Assembly (NCBI RefSeq): GCF_020181035.1
Contig: NZ_JAIQYY010000008.1
Coordinates: 52,791 to 116,790 of the forward strand
Direction: 5' to 3'
DNA length: 64,000 bases
Source: Streptomyces sp. CoH27
GTDB lineage: Bacteria; Actinomycetota; Actinomycetes; Streptomycetales; Streptomycetaceae
The notes under the pieces are model-generated. The model was not told the DNA's origin and made no database searches. It saw only the letters and a list, made by a program, of their open reading frames with translations. The position numbers and the translations under genes were made by a program. This document shows positions 1 to 9,883 of this stretch, in pieces (the first letter of the stretch is position 1; each line of letters begins with the position of its first letter).

Positions 1-1575
1 CTGCTCGCGCACGGGCTCGGGCGGCGCAAGCGCCGGGCCTGGCGGGCCGCGGTCGCGCTGCTGCCGGCGGGTGCCGTGGCGCAGTTCGCGTACCGCCACT
101 CGATCGCCGGCGTGCTGATCGCCGTCGCGCTGCTCGTACCGCTGCTGCGGCACCGGAGCGAGTTCGCGGCACTGCCGGACCCGCGCAGCCGGTGGCGTGC
201 TCTTACCAACTTCGTACTCATGAGCGCCGGTTCCCTGATCCTCGGTCTCGTGATCGTCAGCGTCCATCCGCACCGGACGATCGGCGACCCGAGCCTGGCC
301 GACCGGCTGACGCACGTCGTCTACGGCCTGTTCGGCTTCGAGGGCCCGGTCGACTACTCGGGCAACGCCTCCTGGACCGTCGCCTTCTCCCTCGGCGCGC
401 TCGGCTGGATCACCGCCGCCACCACGATCTACCTGGCGTTCCGTCCCGAGCACCCCGCCGCGCGGCTCACCGAGGACGACGAGGCGAAACTGCGCGCACT
501 GCTGGAGAAGCACGGGCACCGGGACTCCCTCGGCCACTTCGCGCTGCGCCGCGACAAGGCGGTCGTCTTCTCGCCCAGCGGCAAGGCGGCGGTCACCTAC
601 CGCGTCGTCTCCGGTGTGATGCTCGCCAGCGGCGACCCCATCGGCGACGTCGAGGCCTGGCCCGGCGCCATCGAGCGCTTCATGGACGAGGCCAAGGCCC
701 ACTCCTGGACCCCGGCCGTCATGGGCTGCTCGGAGACGGGCGGCGAGGTGTGGACCCGCGAGACCGGCCTTGACGCCCTGGAGCTGGGCGACGAGGCGGT
801 GGTGGACGTCGCGGATTTCTCGCTCGCCGGACGCGCGATGCGCAACGTCCGACAAATGGTCAAGCGCATCGAGCGAGCCGGCTACGAAACCCGGGTGCGG
901 CGCATCCGTGACCTCAGCGACGGGGAACTGGACCGCATCCGGCGGGCGGCCGACGACTGGCGCGGCACCGACACCGAGCGCGGCTTCTCCATGGCGCTCG
1001 GCCGCGTCGGCGACGCCGCCGACGGCGACTGCCTGATCGCCACCGCCCACAAGCAGGACGACGAGCCCGGTGAGTACGGCGACCTGAAGGCGATCCTGCA
1101 CTTCGTGCCCTGGGGCACGGACGGCGTCTCGCTGGACCTGATGCGCCGCGACCGCTCCGCCGACCCGGGCATGAACGAGCTGCTGATCGTCGCCGCCCTC
1201 CAGGCCGCGCCGAAGTTCGGCATCACCCGGATCTCGCTGAACTTCGCGATGTTCCGCTCCGCCCTCGCGCGCGGGGAGAAGATCGGCGCCGGTCCGGTGC
1301 TGCGCGCCTGGCGCGGGCTGCTGGTGTTCCTCTCGCGCTGGTTCCAGATCGAGTCGCTGTACAAGTTCAACGCCAAGTTCCAGCCGCGCTGGGAGCCCCG
1401 CTTCGTGGTCTACCGCCACTCCGCCGACCTGCCCCGCATCGGCTTCGCCGCCATGCAGGCGGAGGGCTTTGTCACCCTCGCCCTGCCGCTTCCGCGCTTC
1501 CTGCGCCGGCGCAGGGCGGCCGCCGAGCGCCCCTGCGCGCACACGGTCGTGGAACGGGACATGCGCGCGGCCTGA
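1..1575 (+). CDS. phosphatidylglycerol lysyltransferase-like membrane protein (5' partial)
   Basis: The reading frame is open from base 1, so the start lies left of the window. The visible part has hydrophobic segments (about the first 150 residues) followed by a soluble domain of roughly 330 residues resembling the DUF2156/MprF C-terminal GNAT-like domain, which transfers an amino acid from aminoacyl-tRNA to a membrane lipid. Supporting motifs include SGKAAVTYRVVSG, the SGDPIGD segment and a late LNFAMFRS segment. The C-terminus ends in an Arg-rich tail. It lies directly upstream of folP, as I recall for Streptomyces. The acyl-acceptor and amino-acid specificity cannot be read from the sequence. 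Confidence 0.8.
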   Translation: MLAHGLGRRKRRAWRAAVALLPAGAVAQFAYRHSIAGVLIAVALLVPLLRHRSEFAALPDPRSRWRALTNFVLMSAGSLILGLVIVSVHPHRTIGDPSLADRLTHVVYGLFGFEGPVDYSGNASWTVAFSLGALGWITAATTIYLAFRPEHPAARLTEDDEAKLRALLEKHGHRDSLGHFALRRDKAVVFSPSGKAAVTYRVVSGVMLASGDPIGDVEAWPGAIERFMDEAKAHSWTPAVMGCSETGGEVWTRETGLDALELGDEAVVDVADFSLAGRAMRNVRQMVKRIERAGYETRVRRIRDLSDGELDRIRRAADDWRGTDTERGFSMALGRVGDAADGDCLIATAHKQDDEPGEYGDLKAILHFVPWGTDGVSLDLMRRDRSADPGMNELLIVAALQAAPKFGITRISLNFAMFRSALARGEKIGAGPVLRAWRGLLVFLSRWFQIESLYKFNAKFQPRWEPRFVVYRHSADLPRIGFAAMQAEGFVTLALPLPRFLRRRRAAAERPCAHTVVERDMRAA

Positions 1576-1580
1576 ACGAC

Positions 1581-1612
1581 ACGGAACGGAACGGAACGGA
1601 ACGGCACGGAAC
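1581..1612. repeat. pentanucleotide CGGAA microsatellite
   Basis: Just after the stop of the lysyltransferase-like gene there are about six tandem copies of a 5-base unit (CGGAA), one of them altered. This is a slippage-prone simple repeat; no function is evident. Confidence 0.6.
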
Positions 1613-1728
1613 GGGTCGCGCGGCGCGGCCCAGGACAGGCCCGGACGGAAGCCCCACCCCTCCAGCACGGGTGCTTCCGGCCGGGCCGCCGCGCGTTCAC
1701 GGCCCGCTCCTGGGCCTACGCTGAACGT

Positions 1729-2643
1729 ATGAACAACCACAGCGGGCGCGGCCAGGTGGCAGGGCTTCCGGCATGGGACCGGTGCGCGGTCATGGGCGTC
1801 GTGAATGTGACCCCCGATTCCTTCTCCGACGGCGGCCGCTGGTTCGACACGACGGCCGCCGTCAAACACGGCCTGGATCTCGTCTCCGAGGGCGCGGACC
1901 TGGTCGACGTCGGCGGTGAGTCCACCCGGCCGGGCGCCACGCGCGTGGACGAGGCGGAGGAGCTCCGGCGGGTCATCCCGGTGGTCCGCGGCCTCGCCTC
2001 CGAGGGCGTGGCCGTCTCCGTGGACACCATGCGCGCCTCCGTCGCCGAGCAGTCCCTCGCGGCCGGTGCCGCCCTGGTCAACGACGTCAGCGGCGGCCTG
2101 GCCGACCCCGCGATGATCCCGGTGGTCGCCGCCGCGGGCGCCCCCTTCGTCGTCATGCACTGGCGCGGCTTCCTGGAGGGCGGCAACGTCAAGGGCGTCT
2201 ACGACGACGTCGTCGCCGAAGTCGTGGACGAGCTGCACACGCGCGTGGAGGCTGTTCTGGCGGGTGGCGTAGCCCCTGACCGCATCGTCGTCGACCCCGG
2301 CCTCGGCTTCTCCAAGGAGGCCGAACACGACCTCGTCCTCCTCGCCCACCTCGACCGGCTTCGCGCCCTCGGCCACCCCCTGCTCGTGGCCGCCTCCCGC
2401 AAGCGGTTCCTCGGCCGCGTCCTGGCCGGCCCGGAGGGGGCTCCCCCGCCGGCCCGGGAGCGCGACGCCGCCACGGCCGCCGTCTCCGCCCTCGCCGCGC
2501 ACTCCGGCGCATGGGCCGTACGCGTACATGAGGTACGCGCCACCGCGGACGCCGTCCGCGTCGCCCGCGCCGTGGAGGAGGCGCGCATGGCGGGCACAGC
2601 GCCGGGCGCGGCAAGCGAGCGCGGGGCGGAAGGCGAGCGGTGA
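1729..2643 (+). CDS. folP: dihydropteroate synthase
   Basis: This enzyme joins 6-hydroxymethyl-dihydropterin pyrophosphate to p-aminobenzoate to give dihydropteroate, the sulfonamide-sensitive step of folate synthesis. The protein is 304 residues. The first family signature (GVVNVTPDSFSDGG, about residues 23-36) and the second (VDVGGESTRPGA) are intact, and a SRKRF segment lies near the C-terminus. The ATG has no clear Shine-Dalgarno. A TACGCT hexamer ends six bases before it, which would suit a leaderless transcript. The 3' end overlaps the next gene by four bases (GTGA), and folB and folK follow, so it heads a folate operon. Confidence 0.96.
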   Translation: MNNHSGRGQVAGLPAWDRCAVMGVVNVTPDSFSDGGRWFDTTAAVKHGLDLVSEGADLVDVGGESTRPGATRVDEAEELRRVIPVVRGLASEGVAVSVDTMRASVAEQSLAAGAALVNDVSGGLADPAMIPVVAAAGAPFVVMHWRGFLEGGNVKGVYDDVVAEVVDELHTRVEAVLAGGVAPDRIVVDPGLGFSKEAEHDLVLLAHLDRLRALGHPLLVAASRKRFLGRVLAGPEGAPPPARERDAATAAVSALAAHSGAWAVRVHEVRATADAVRVARAVEEARMAGTAPGAASERGAEGER

Positions 2644-3185
2644 GCGCCCCCCACACCGATGTCGAGCAGGTGGAGGCCGCCAACACCGCCTTCTACGAGG
2701 CGATGGAACGCGGTGACTTCGAGGAGCTGTCCTCGCTCTGGCTGAGCCCCGGCGACCTGGGCGTGGACGAGGAGTACCACGACCCTGCGGACACCGGCGT
2801 GATCTCCTGCGTGCACCCCGGCTGGCCGGTGCTGACCGGCCGCGGCGAGGTCCTCAGGTCGTACGCCCTGATCATGGCCAATACCGACTACATCCAGTTC
2901 TTCCTCACGGACGTGCACGTCTCCGTGACCGGCGACACCGCGCTCGTGACGTGCACCGAGAACATCCTCAGCGGCGGCCCCGCCCCGGAGGACGGCGCAG
3001 AGCTCGGACCGCTGGTCGGCCAGCTCGTCGTCGCCACGAACGTGTTCCGGCGCACGCCCTCCGGCTGGAAGATCTGGGCGCACCACGCCTCCCCCGTGAT
3101 GGCGGAGAGCGACGAGACCGAGGACACCGCGGACGACGAGCCCGACACGAACGGCACGAATCCGGACGGCGGGCCCCTGTCCTGA
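2640..3185 (+). CDS. NTF2-like / SnoaL-fold protein
   Basis: The protein has 181 residues and a GTG start overlapping the folP stop, so it is translationally coupled. Residues about 10-150 have the pattern of the NTF2-like cone fold used for ligand binding (an N-terminal helix with NTAFYEAMERGDFE, then strands ending in a GWKIWAHHASPV segment typical of the DUF4440/SnoaL group). An acidic tail follows. Its position inside the folate operon is conserved in Streptomyces as I recall, but the function is unknown. It is probably a small accessory or pterin-related protein. Confidence 0.85.
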   Translation: MSAPHTDVEQVEAANTAFYEAMERGDFEELSSLWLSPGDLGVDEEYHDPADTGVISCVHPGWPVLTGRGEVLRSYALIMANTDYIQFFLTDVHVSVTGDTALVTCTENILSGGPAPEDGAELGPLVGQLVVATNVFRRTPSGWKIWAHHASPVMAESDETEDTADDEPDTNGTNPDGGPLS

Positions 3186-3261
3186 CCGGGCAGCGGGCAC
3201 AGAAGTGGTTGGAATCACCTACCTCCGGGTATGAGCGGCTTCCAGCCCATGGCGCGGCCGG

Positions 3262-3277
3262 GTTTCCCAGGGGAAAC
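3262..3277. other. short perfect inverted repeat between NTF2-like gene and folB
   Basis: Seven-base arms GTTTCCC and GGGAAAC are separated by two bases, about 80 bases after the NTF2-like stop and 150 bases before folB. There is no T-run, so a terminator role is uncertain. It could equally be a protein-binding dyad. Confidence 0.35.
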
Positions 3278-3425
3278 ACGAGATGAACCCTCGTGGTCCC
3301 CGTGCGGGTCCGCCGCTCCGCGACCCAGCTGTGTCAGTGGCCGCAGGTAGATTCGTCTTCAGGCCGGTGTGCCGCCCGCACGCGGTACGGGCCGGCCCTT
3401 CCCGACGATTGCAGGAGTGATTCGC

Positions 3426-3785
3426 GTGGATCGTGTCGCGCTGCGCGGCCTCAAGGCCCGCGGGCACCACGGTGTGTTCCCCAAGGAGCGCGAGGAGGGC
3501 CAGACCTTCATCGTGGACCTCGTCCTCGGGCTGGACACCCGGCCGGCCGCGGCGGACGACGACCTGACGAAGACCGTGCACTACGGCATCGTGGCCGAGG
3601 AGGTCGTGGCCGTGGTCGAGGGCGAGCCGGTGAACCTCATCGAGACGCTCGCCGAGCGGATCGCGCAGACCTGCCTGAAGCACGAAGGGGTCCAGCAGGT
3701 CGAGGTGTGCGTCCACAAGCCGGACGCGCCGATCACCGTCCCCTTCGACGACGTGACCGTCACCATCACCCGGAGCCGAGTATGA
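3426..3785 (+). CDS. folB: dihydroneopterin aldolase
   Basis: It cleaves 7,8-dihydroneopterin to 6-hydroxymethyl-dihydropterin and glycolaldehyde. The GTG at 3426 is chosen because AGGAG (3413-3417) lies eight bases upstream and the resulting 119-residue protein matches the usual FolB length. An in-frame GTG at 3417 overlaps that site and is less likely. The family pattern is visible: DRVALRGLKARGHHGVFPKERE at the start (with the conserved G-H-G-V-F), the LIETLAERIA segment and a V-x-V-H-K-P-x-A-P motif near the C-terminus. The stop overlaps the folK start (ATGA). Confidence 0.95.
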   Translation: MDRVALRGLKARGHHGVFPKEREEGQTFIVDLVLGLDTRPAAADDDLTKTVHYGIVAEEVVAVVEGEPVNLIETLAERIAQTCLKHEGVQQVEVCVHKPDAPITVPFDDVTVTITRSRV

Positions 3786-4393
3786 CCCGACCTTTCCTTC
3801 AGGGTCACAGCGACCCGACCGTCCAGCCGGTGCCCGCCTCCGTCGTCGAGCAGGTCGACGCCGCCGACACCACCCTGCAGAACCCGAAGTGGGCCGTCAT
3901 CTCCATCGGCTCCAACCTCGGCAACCGCCTGGAGACCCTCCAGGGCGCCGTCGACGCGCTGGAGGACACCCCGGGAGTACGCGTCAAAGCGGTCTCCCCG
4001 GTCTACGAGACCGAGCCGTGGGGCGTCGAGCCCGGCAGCCAGCCGTCGTACTTCAACGCGGTCGTGGTCCTGAAGACCACCCTGCCCCCCGCGTCCCTGC
4101 TGGAGCGGGCGCACGCCGTCGAGGAGGCCTTCAATCGGGTCCGCGACGAGCGCTGGGGCCCGCGCACGCTGGACGTCGACATCGTCGCCTACGCCGACGT
4201 CACCTCCGACGACCCGCAGCTCACCCTGCCCCACCCGCGCGCCCACGAACGCGCCTTCGTGCTCGCGCCCTGGCACGACGTGGACCCGCAGGCCCAGCTG
4301 CCCGGCCGCGGCAAGGTGGCCGATCTGCTCTCGGCGGTCACGCGTGAGGGCGTGGCGCCGCGAGCGGACCTGGAACTCCGACTGCCCGAATAG
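3782..4393 (+). CDS. folK: 2-amino-4-hydroxy-6-hydroxymethyldihydropteridine diphosphokinase (HPPK)
   Basis: It pyrophosphorylates 6-hydroxymethyl-dihydropterin, supplying the FolP substrate. The ATG overlaps the folB stop codon, which fixes the start and gives 203 residues. HPPK signatures are clear: SIGSNLGNR (about residues 40-48), VSPVYETEPWG, and RWGPRTLDVDIVAY containing the catalytic R-x-x-R-x-x-D-x-D pattern, then LPHPRAHERAFVLAPW. The N-terminal 35 residues before the core are an extension seen in actinobacterial homologues and have no assigned role. Confidence 0.96.
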   Translation: MTRPFLQGHSDPTVQPVPASVVEQVDAADTTLQNPKWAVISIGSNLGNRLETLQGAVDALEDTPGVRVKAVSPVYETEPWGVEPGSQPSYFNAVVVLKTTLPPASLLERAHAVEEAFNRVRDERWGPRTLDVDIVAYADVTSDDPQLTLPHPRAHERAFVLAPWHDVDPQAQLPGRGKVADLLSAVTREGVAPRADLELRLPE

Positions 4394-4435
4394 TCGTTAA
4401 GGTCAAGGTGACGAGTCGTTAGGGTCAAGACGACA
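4392..4435 (+). repeat. 22-bp tandem direct repeat at the folK 3' end
   Basis: Two adjacent imperfect 22-base copies begin AGTCGTTA and include GGTCAAG. The first copy starts inside the folK stop codon. This fills most of the gap before the DUF3180 gene. No function is assigned. Confidence 0.5.
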
Positions 4436-4485
4436 AGGTCGACACGACCCAGTCCGGGCCGGTCCGGGGGAGCTGAAGGGACACC

Positions 4486-4974
4486 GTGAGAGAGCTGCGC
4501 ATCAGGGTGCTGGCCGGCGTGTTCGTCGTGGCCGGAGTCCTGTCCTGGGCGGGCGCCCGCCTCTGGAACTCGATCGGGACCCTCCCCAGCGTCCCCCTGG
4601 CCGCCCCCATCGTGCTGGCCCTGATCGCCGGAGTCCTGCTCGCGACGGCGCTCTCGCTGCGCGCCCGGCTGAAGGCCCAGCGCGAGCGCCGCCCCGGCGC
4701 CAAGGGGGTCGATCCGCTGATGGCCGCCCGCGCGGTCGTCTTCGGCCAGGCCAGCGCCCTGGTCGCGGCCCTCGTCGCCGGCATGTACGGCGGCACGGGC
4801 GCCTTCCTGCTGGAGCTGCTGGACCTCCCGCCCCGCCGCGACCAGGCCATCTACGCCGGCTTCTCGGTCCTGGCGGGCATCGCGGTGATAGCGGCGGCCC
4901 TGTTCCTGGAGCGCGTGTGCAAGCTCCCGGAGGACGAGGACCAGAACCACCCGGGGGCGGAACCGGCGGCGTGA
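4486..4974 (+). CDS. DUF3180 family membrane protein
   Basis: The protein has 162 residues with four predicted membrane segments (about 6-24, 34-53, 85-105 and 120-140). A GTG start is preceded by GAAGGG at a suitable distance. The length and segment layout match the DUF3180 family, which in actinobacteria follows folK. Function is unknown. It is probably the last gene of the folP operon and faces folE, with only 24 bases between the two stops. Confidence 0.85.
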   Translation: MRELRIRVLAGVFVVAGVLSWAGARLWNSIGTLPSVPLAAPIVLALIAGVLLATALSLRARLKAQRERRPGAKGVDPLMAARAVVFGQASALVAALVAGMYGGTGAFLLELLDLPPRRDQAIYAGFSVLAGIAVIAAALFLERVCKLPEDEDQNHPGAEPAA

Positions 4975-4998
4975 CCGTCGGTCCCCTCGCACCTCGGC

Positions 4999-5604
4999 TC
5001 AGCGGGCCATGATCAGGCTCATGGCCTCGTTCCGGGTGGCGACGTCCCGCAACTGACCGCGGACGGCCGACGTTATGGTCTTCGCCCCCGGCTTGCGGAT
5101 ACCGCGCATGGACATGCACATGTGCTCGCACTCCACGACCACGATCACGCCCCGGGGCTCCAGGATCTCCATGAGGGAGTCCGCGATCTGTGTGGTGAGA
5201 CGTTCTTGCACCTGCGGGCGGCGCGCGTAGACGTCCACGAGCCGGGCCAGCTTCGACAGTCCCGTGATCTTTCCGGACGTCGACGGGATGTAGCCGACGT
5301 GGGCCACCCCCCGGAACGGCACCAGGTGGTGCTCACAGGTCGAGTACACCTCGATGTCCTTCACGAGCACCATCTCGTCGTGCCCGATGTCGAACGTCGT
5401 CGTCAGGACGTCCTCCGGCTGCTGCCACAGGCCCGCGAAGATCTCCTTGTACGCCCGCGCCACCCGGGCCGGGGTCTCGCGCAGACCCTCGCGGTCCGGG
5501 TCCTCGCCGACCGCGATCAGCAGTTCGCGCACGGCGTTCTCGGCACGCTTCTCGTCGAACTCGCCGATGGTGCCCTCACCGTCCAGCGTCACGGGGTCGG
5601 TCAT
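4999..5604 (-). CDS. folE: GTP cyclohydrolase I
   Basis: It converts GTP to 7,8-dihydroneopterin triphosphate, the first step of the folate pathway. The start at 5604 gives 201 residues, and GAGGAAC sits seven bases upstream. A longer in-frame start at 5664 has no such site. The active-site and zinc motifs are intact: [10 protein letters not shown] with the zinc Cys and catalytic His, [16 protein letters not shown], and the C-terminal [10 protein letters not shown]. The gene lies downstream of ftsH, but a long hairpin separates the two. Confidence 0.96.
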   Translation of the reverse strand: MTDPVTLDGEGTIGEFDEKRAENAVRELLIAVGEDPDREGLRETPARVARAYKEIFAGLWQQPEDVLTTTFDIGHDEMVLVKDIEVYSTCEHHLVPFRGVAHVGYIPSTSGKITGLSKLARLVDVYARRPQVQERLTTQIADSLMEILEPRGVIVVVECEHMCMSMRGIRKPGAKTITSAVRGQLRDVATRNEAMSLIMAR

Positions 5605-5666
5605 GTGGTTCCTCGTTCCTGTGCCTTGACGCGTGGCGGCGGCCACACGTCTTCCTGCGGACATGC

Positions 5667-5710
5667 GAACGCCGCGCCCACCAGGCTAAAACCTGGTGGG
5701 CGCGGCGTTC
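5667..5710 (-). terminator. 19-bp perfect hairpin between ftsH and folE
   Basis: Arms at 5667-5685 and 5692-5710 pair perfectly over 19 bases around a six-base loop (CTAAAA). The hairpin begins 28 bases after the ftsH stop and ends 63 bases before folE. There is no T-run, as is usual for Streptomyces terminators. It most likely ends ftsH transcription, leaving folE on its own promoter; an attenuator role is possible. Confidence 0.7.
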
Positions 5711-5737
5711 ATTCCGGCCCCTTTGGCCGAAAAGCGG

Positions 5738-7780
5738 TCAGTGCTCGGGGCGGTCCTCCGGGGTCTGCTCCGTCACCGGGGCGGACTCGGCGGCCGTGGA
5801 CTTGACCGTGCTGATCGCGGCCGTCGCGCCGTTCGCACCGTTGGTCAGTGCCAGCTCCTTCGGGGAGAGCACCGGCGGGCGGGTGGACGGGGTGCGGCGC
5901 GAGGAACCGGTCCACGCGGGCCGCGGCGGGCGCTTGACGATCGGGGCGAAGATCTCGGCGATCTCCTCCTTGCCCAGGGTCTCCTTCTCCAGCAGGTGGA
6001 GAACGAGCTGGTCGAGCACGTCGCGGTTCTCGACCAGGATCTCCCAGGCCTCGTTGTGCGCGGTCTCGATGAGCTTCTTGACCTCTTCGTCGACCAGCGC
6101 GGCGACCTCTTCCGAGTAGTCGCGCTGGTGCGCCATCTCACGGCCGAGGAACGGCTCGCTGTTGTCGCCGCCGAACTTGATCGCGCCGAGCCGCTCGGTC
6201 ATGCCGTACTGCGTGACCATCGCGCGGGCCAGGTTGGTGGCCTTCTCGATGTCGTTGGCGGCACCGGTGGTCGGGTCGTGGAAGACCAGTTCCTCGGCCG
6301 CGCGGCCGCCCAGCATGTAGGCGAGCTGGTCGAGCATCTCGTTGCGCGTGGTCGAGTACTTGTCCTCGTCCGGCAGGACCATCGTGTAGCCGAGGGCGCG
6401 GCCGCGGGACAGGATCGTGATCTTGTGGACCGGGTCGGAGTTCGGCGAGGCCGCCGCGACCAGGGCGTGACCGCCCTCGTGGTACGCGGTGATCTTCTTC
6501 TCCTTGTCCGACATGATCCGGGTCCGCTTCTGCGGGCCCGCGACCACGCGGTCGATCGCCTCGTCCAGCGCCTTGTTGTCGATCAGCTTCTGGTCGCCAC
6601 GGGCGGTGAGCAGCGCGGCCTCGTTCAGCACGTTCGCGAGGTCGGCACCGGTCATGCCCGGGGTGCGGCGGGCGACGGCGGCCAGGTCGACGTCGGGCGC
6701 GACCGGCTTGCCCTTCTGGTGAACCTTGAGGATCTCCATACGGCCCTGCAGGTCCGGCGGGTCGACCGCGATCTGCCGGTCGAAGCGGCCGGGGCGCAGC
6801 AGCGCCGGGTCGAGGATGTCGGGCCGGTTGGTGGCGGCGATCAGGATGACGCCGCCCTTGACGTCGAAGCCGTCCATCTCGACGAGCAGCTGGTTCAGGG
6901 TCTGCTCGCGCTCGTCGTGACCACCGCCGAGGCCGGCGCCCCGGTGGCGGCCGACCGCGTCGATCTCGTCGACGAACACGATCGCCGGGGCGTTCGCCTT
7001 GGCCTGCTCGAACAGGTCACGGACCCGGGAGGCACCGACACCGACGAACATCTCGACGAAGTCGGAACCGGAGATCGAGTAGAACGGCACCCCCGCCTCG
7101 CCGGCGACGGCGCGCGCGAGCAGCGTCTTGCCGGTACCCGGGCGGCCGTAGAGCAGCACGCCCTTGGGGATCTTGGCGCCGACGGCCTGGAACTTGGCCG
7201 GTTCCTGCAGGAACTCCTTGATCTCGTGGAGCTCCTCGACGGCCTCGTCACAGCCGGCGACGTCGGCGAACGTCGTCTTCGGGGTGTCCTTGGTGATGAG
7301 CTTGGCCTTGGACTTCCCGAAGTTCATGACCCGGGAGCCGCCGCCCTGCATCTGGTTCATCAGGAACAGGAAGACGACCACGATCAGGACGAAGGGCAGC
7401 AGGGACAGCAGGACGCCGACGAACGGGTTCTGCTTGGACGGCGACACCGTGTAGCCGTCCGGGATCTGCTTGCTCTCGTACTTGGTCTGAAGTTTGGTGG
7501 CGAGCTGGGTGCCCTGCTGGTCGCCGATGTAGCTCGCCTGGATCTTCGAGCTGCCGTCGACCTTCTGGCCGTCCTTGAGAGTGACCTTGACGGTCTGCTC
7601 GTCGCCTGTGGTCAGCTTGGCCGACTGGACCCTGTTGTCATTGATCGCCGCAATGACCTGGCCGGTGTCCACCGTCTTGTAGCCGCCGGACGAGCCGACG
7701 ACCTGCATCAACACGACCACGGCAAGGACGGCCAGCACGATCCACATGACCGGCCCACGGAAGTATCGCTTCACGTCCAT
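5738..7780 (-). CDS. ftsH: ATP-dependent zinc metalloprotease FtsH
   Basis: This membrane-anchored AAA+ protease degrades membrane and regulatory proteins. With the ATG at 7780 it has 680 residues: a first membrane helix (about 10-28), an extracytoplasmic FtsH_ext domain, a second helix (about 121-141), an AAA domain with Walker A GRPGTGKT (212-219) and Walker B IVFVDEID (267-274), and a peptidase domain with zinc motif HEGGH (434-438). Walker A has Arg where most FtsH proteins have Pro, but the G-x-x-G-x-G-K-T pattern is kept. An in-frame ATG at 7816 is an alternative start; neither has a good ribosome-binding site. The Pro/Ala-rich C-terminal tail is normal for Streptomyces. Confidence 0.96.
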   Translation of the reverse strand: MDVKRYFRGPVMWIVLAVLAVVVLMQVVGSSGGYKTVDTGQVIAAINDNRVQSAKLTTGDEQTVKVTLKDGQKVDGSSKIQASYIGDQQGTQLATKLQTKYESKQIPDGYTVSPSKQNPFVGVLLSLLPFVLIVVVFLFLMNQMQGGGSRVMNFGKSKAKLITKDTPKTTFADVAGCDEAVEELHEIKEFLQEPAKFQAVGAKIPKGVLLYGRPGTGKTLLARAVAGEAGVPFYSISGSDFVEMFVGVGASRVRDLFEQAKANAPAIVFVDEIDAVGRHRGAGLGGGHDEREQTLNQLLVEMDGFDVKGGVILIAATNRPDILDPALLRPGRFDRQIAVDPPDLQGRMEILKVHQKGKPVAPDVDLAAVARRTPGMTGADLANVLNEAALLTARGDQKLIDNKALDEAIDRVVAGPQKRTRIMSDKEKKITAYHEGGHALVAAASPNSDPVHKITILSRGRALGYTMVLPDEDKYSTTRNEMLDQLAYMLGGRAAEELVFHDPTTGAANDIEKATNLARAMVTQYGMTERLGAIKFGGDNSEPFLGREMAHQRDYSEEVAALVDEEVKKLIETAHNEAWEILVENRDVLDQLVLHLLEKETLGKEEIAEIFAPIVKRPPRPAWTGSSRRTPSTRPPVLSPKELALTNGANGATAAISTVKSTAAESAPVTEQTPEDRPEH

Positions 7781-7927
7781 CCATACGGAGCGGTGCCGCC
7801 CCGTCCCTCCTGCCATAGTGAGTTTGATAAGACAGTTCATCTGACGGTACCCCAGCAAGGTTGCCCGAAGCCGCACGAAAGTGCTTCGGACGGCTGGGAA
7901 GCCCGTCTCTGCATGCTTCAACGGCGC

Positions 7928-7945
7928 GGAACCCGCCGGGGTTCC
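7928..7945 (-). terminator. hairpin downstream of hpt
   Basis: Seven-base arms GGAACCC and GGGTTCC with a four-base GC loop lie about 50 bases beyond the hpt stop. It is a plausible but weak terminator separating hpt from ftsH. Confidence 0.4.
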
Positions 7946-7995
7946 CGATCGTCCTACAAGGACTGAGCCGAGTGGCTCACACCACCCGGTCCGGC

Positions 7996-8556
7996 TCAGC
8001 CGCCGTAGACGTGAGGCGCGAGCGTACCGACGAACGGGAGGTTGCGGTACTTCTCGGCGTAGTCGAGGCCGTAGCCGACGACGAACTCGTTCGGGATGTC
8101 GAAGCCGACCCACTCAACGTCGATCGCGACCTTCGCGGCGTCGGGCTTGCGCAGCAGCGTGCACACCTTCAGCGAGGCGGGCTCGCGCGAGCCGAGGTTG
8201 TTGATCAGCCAGGACAGGGTCAGACCGGAGTCGATGATGTCCTCGACGATCAGGACGTGCTTGCCCTTGATGTCGGTGTCGAGGTCCTTGAGGATCCGTA
8301 CGACACCGGAGGACTGGGTGCCCGCGCCGTAGGAGGACACGGCCATCCAGTCCATGGTGACGGGGGTGGACAGCGCCCGGGCGAGGTCCGCCATGACCAT
8401 CACCGCGCCCTTGAGGACGCCGACGATCAGCAGGTCCTTGCCCGCGTACTCCGCGTCGATCTTCGCGGCCAGCTCGGCCAGCTTCGCGTCGATCTCTTCC
8501 TTGGTGATGAGCACCTTCTCAAGGTCGGCACCCATGTCTTTCGCGTCCACCCGCAT
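7996..8556 (-). CDS. hpt: hypoxanthine phosphoribosyltransferase
   Basis: This purine-salvage enzyme transfers phosphoribose from PRPP to hypoxanthine or guanine. With the ATG at 8556 it has 186 residues. The PRPP-binding signature [11 protein letters not shown] is at 101-111, and the base-binding end has [26 protein letters not shown] second in-frame ATG (8535) is seven codons inside. It lies between tilS and ftsH, the conserved tilS-hpt-ftsH order, and is probably transcribed with tilS. Confidence 0.95.
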   Translation of the reverse strand: MRVDAKDMGADLEKVLITKEEIDAKLAELAAKIDAEYAGKDLLIVGVLKGAVMVMADLARALSTPVTMDWMAVSSYGAGTQSSGVVRILKDLDTDIKGKHVLIVEDIIDSGLTLSWLINNLGSREPASLKVCTLLRKPDAAKVAIDVEWVGFDIPNEFVVGYGLDYAEKYRNLPFVGTLAPHVYGG

Positions 8557-8633
8557 CACTTTCGGTCGTCCCGCACTTCCCGGCCGGCCGGCTGCCCGGC
8601 CCGCCGGAGGGTCGCTCCGCGAGGGGTCGGGAT

Positions 8634-9692
8634 TCAGCCTTGCCGAATCACCAGTCTGCCACCCTGGCGCTGGGCGACGACTTTGCCCGGGAGATTGATG
8701 GCTCCCTGGCCGCGCCAGCCGGTGATCAGCCGGTCGACTTCCTCGATGTGACGGGCGAACAGCGCACCGGCCGGAGCACCGGCCTCGATGGCGGCGCGGC
8801 GCAGGACGCGGCGGCGCACGGCGGGCGGCAGGGCGTAGAGCTTGGCGCATTCCAGCAGGCCGGCGGCGTCCCGTACGGAGGCCTCGACCTGGCGGGCCCA
8901 GGTGTCGAGGGCGTCGGCGTCGTCGCGGGAGAGCTGGGCGGTGCGGGCGAGCGCCTCCACGACGCCCTTGCCGAGGGCCTTCTCCAGGGCGGGCAGACCC
9001 TCGTGCCGCAACCGCGAGCGGGTGTAGGCCGGGTCGGCATTGTGAGGATCGTCCCAAACGGGGAGGGACTGGACCATGCAGGCCTTGCGGGCGGTCTGCC
9101 GGTCGAGCTGGAGGAAGGGGCGCCGGTAACGGCCGCCGGCCCCCGAGACCGCGGCCATGCCGGACAGAGAGCGGATGCCGGAGCCGCGGGCGAGGCCGAG
9201 CAGGACGGTCTCGGCCTGGTCGTCGCGGGTGTGGCCGAGCAGGATCGCGGCGGCCCCGTGGCGTTCGGAGACGGCGTCCAGGGCGGCGTAGCGGGCGTCG
9301 CGGGCGGCGGCCTCGGGTCCGCCTTCGCGGCCGACGGTCACGGCGACCGACTCGACCGGGTCGAGGCCGAGTCCGCGCAGACGCAGGACGACCTCGTCGG
9401 CGCGCAGGTCGGAGCCGGGCTGGAGGCCGTGGTCGATGGTGACGCCGCCGGCGCGCACGCCGAGGCGGGGCGCTTCGAAGGCGAGGGCGGAGGCGAGGGC
9501 CATGGAGTCGGCGCCGCCGGAGCATGCGACGAGGACGAGCGGGGAGGGGGACCGCTCGGCCGTGCATTCCGGGTGCTCGCCGGCGGCCTGCCGGCCCGGC
9601 CCGCCCGAGGTCGGGGTGTGGTCGTTGAGGATGTCGTGGAGGACGCGGCGGACCGCCAGGCGTATCGCCGCGACCGCAGGATGGGGACCCAT
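8634..9692 (-). CDS. tilS: tRNA(Ile)-lysidine synthase
   Basis: It modifies the wobble C of the CAU-anticodon tRNA-Ile to lysidine, an essential decoding step. The protein has 352 residues. The N-type ATP pyrophosphatase P-loop SGGADS is at 58-63, followed by [11 protein letters not shown] and a [10 protein letters not shown] motif typical of TilS. AAGGGAA precedes the ATG at a good distance. An N-terminal extension of about 50 residues precedes the catalytic core. hpt starts 77 bases downstream. Confidence 0.94.
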   Translation of the reverse strand: MGPHPAVAAIRLAVRRVLHDILNDHTPTSGGPGRQAAGEHPECTAERSPSPLVLVACSGGADSMALASALAFEAPRLGVRAGGVTIDHGLQPGSDLRADEVVLRLRGLGLDPVESVAVTVGREGGPEAAARDARYAALDAVSERHGAAAILLGHTRDDQAETVLLGLARGSGIRSLSGMAAVSGAGGRYRRPFLQLDRQTARKACMVQSLPVWDDPHNADPAYTRSRLRHEGLPALEKALGKGVVEALARTAQLSRDDADALDTWARQVEASVRDAAGLLECAKLYALPPAVRRRVLRRAAIEAGAPAGALFARHIEEVDRLITGWRGQGAINLPGKVVAQRQGGRLVIRQG

Positions 9693-9883
9693 GGTCGGTT
9701 CCCTTCATGAAGTTGTCGGGGGTGAGCCCGAGATCGGTCACTCAGAGTGTGTAGATGGTGACAGAACCGGGAGGTTCCCCGAGCATTGCACGCCTACGCA
9801 AGGCCCACGGTCCCTCGGACGGGTGATTGGAGGGGCGTTCGCCTGCCGCAGGCCGGATTCGATTCACGACCCACCCGACATGT

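Noticed and set aside
5605..5664. N-terminal extension of FolE to 5664
   Set aside because: The extension has no ribosome-binding site and is not part of the 201-residue family length; the ATG at 5604 has GAGGAAC upstream.
5696..7966. A 756-codon open frame on the plus strand opposite ftsH
   Set aside because: It is the antisense shadow of ftsH. The FtsH frame has all AAA and zinc-protease motifs; the antisense product has no domain and unusual Val/Arg/Asp-rich composition.
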